A DNA stretch of 5,371 bases from an uncultured Legionellaceae bacterium (lineage in GTDB: Bacteria > Pseudomonadota > Gammaproteobacteria > Legionellales > Legionellaceae). The stretch covers positions 1 through 5,371 of the forward strand of contig CAISSD010000106.1 in NCBI GenBank assembly GCA_903887975.1, in the 5' to 3' direction. Below are positions 5,242-5,371 of this stretch, in pieces (the stretch's first letter is position 1; every line of letters begins with the position of its first letter). Under the pieces are notes generated by a model, which ran no database searches, had not been told where the DNA came from, and worked only from the letters and a program-made list of their open reading frames with translations. Both the position numbers and the translations under genes were made by a program.

Positions 5242-5371
5242 GGTTTGGTGTCGTCATGTTCGATGATGCGGCCTTTATTGTTTTTGGCGGAATGGCTTGG
5301 AAAACAATATTCTTTAATCCACATGGCTGCCCAAAGTCCCACACCAATAATCAAGCCCCAAAGCAATAAAT
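5238..5371 (-). CDS. C-terminal end of an unidentified membrane protein (start beyond the right edge)
   Basis: Forty-three codons plus TGA are visible. The fragment begins with a hydrophobic, tryptophan-rich stretch (LLLWGLIIGVGLWAAMW) that should be a transmembrane helix, followed by a polar tail of about 26 residues ending EHDDTKP. I do not recognise the family from this much sequence. Its reality is supported by the open frame running to the window edge and by the 4-base ATGA overlap of its stop with the plsC start, which is typical of genuine operon partners. A role in the envelope or lipid metabolism would fit its neighbour but is only a guess. Confidence 0.7.
   Translation of the reverse strand, partial: LLLWGLIIGVGLWAAMWIKEYCFPSHSAKNNKGRIIEHDDTKP

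Noticed and set aside
4979..5347. Minus-strand open frame of 122 codons
   Set aside because: It is a shifted frame of plsC and the upstream gene; the plsC frame holds all four acyltransferase motifs.

Overview
The window reads as ordinary chromosomal core DNA from a gammaproteobacterium of moderate-to-low GC. The strongest clue is the block tsaD-rpsU-yqeY-dnaG on one strand, the macromolecular-synthesis region. A LolB-like outer-membrane lipoprotein receptor is also present, which is typical of beta/gammaproteobacteria. The co-directional tsaD-rpsU arrangement (tsaD is divergent from rpsU in E. coli) recalls Legionellales/Coxiella-type genomes, but that is an inference from memory and not a search result. 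Coding density is very high and no intergenic gap exceeds 75 bases. There is no RNA gene, mobile element, CRISPR array or long repeat that I can see.

Layout. On the minus strand, read from right to left: lolB-like (3955..3449), a stand-alone B3/4-domain protein (3402..2656), tsaD (2654..1605), rpsU (1552..1325), yqeY (1322..879) and the N-terminal half of dnaG (873..1, running off the left edge). Gaps are 46, 1, 52, 2 and 5 bases, so this is probably one transcription unit. A near-consensus sigma70 promoter sits across the tsaD stop codon and would boost rpsU-yqeY-dnaG. coaD lies alone on the plus strand (4031..4516), divergent from lolB across a 75-base spacer. A PlsC-type acyltransferase (5241..4492, minus) converges on coaD, and their coding ends overlap by 25 bases. 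Upstream of plsC, overlapping it by ATGA, is the C-terminal end of an unidentified membrane protein that runs off the right edge.

Function. The left half is information processing: translation initiation (bS21), tRNA t6A modification (TsaD), a possible tRNA proofreading protein (B3/4), a GatB/YqeY tRNA-associated domain, and replication priming (DnaG). The right half is envelope and cofactor metabolism: lipoprotein insertion (LolB), coenzyme A synthesis (CoaD) and phospholipid acylation (PlsC). The least ordinary item is the B3/4 protein placed one base upstream of tsaD. I found no sign of a novel multi-gene defence or mobile system.
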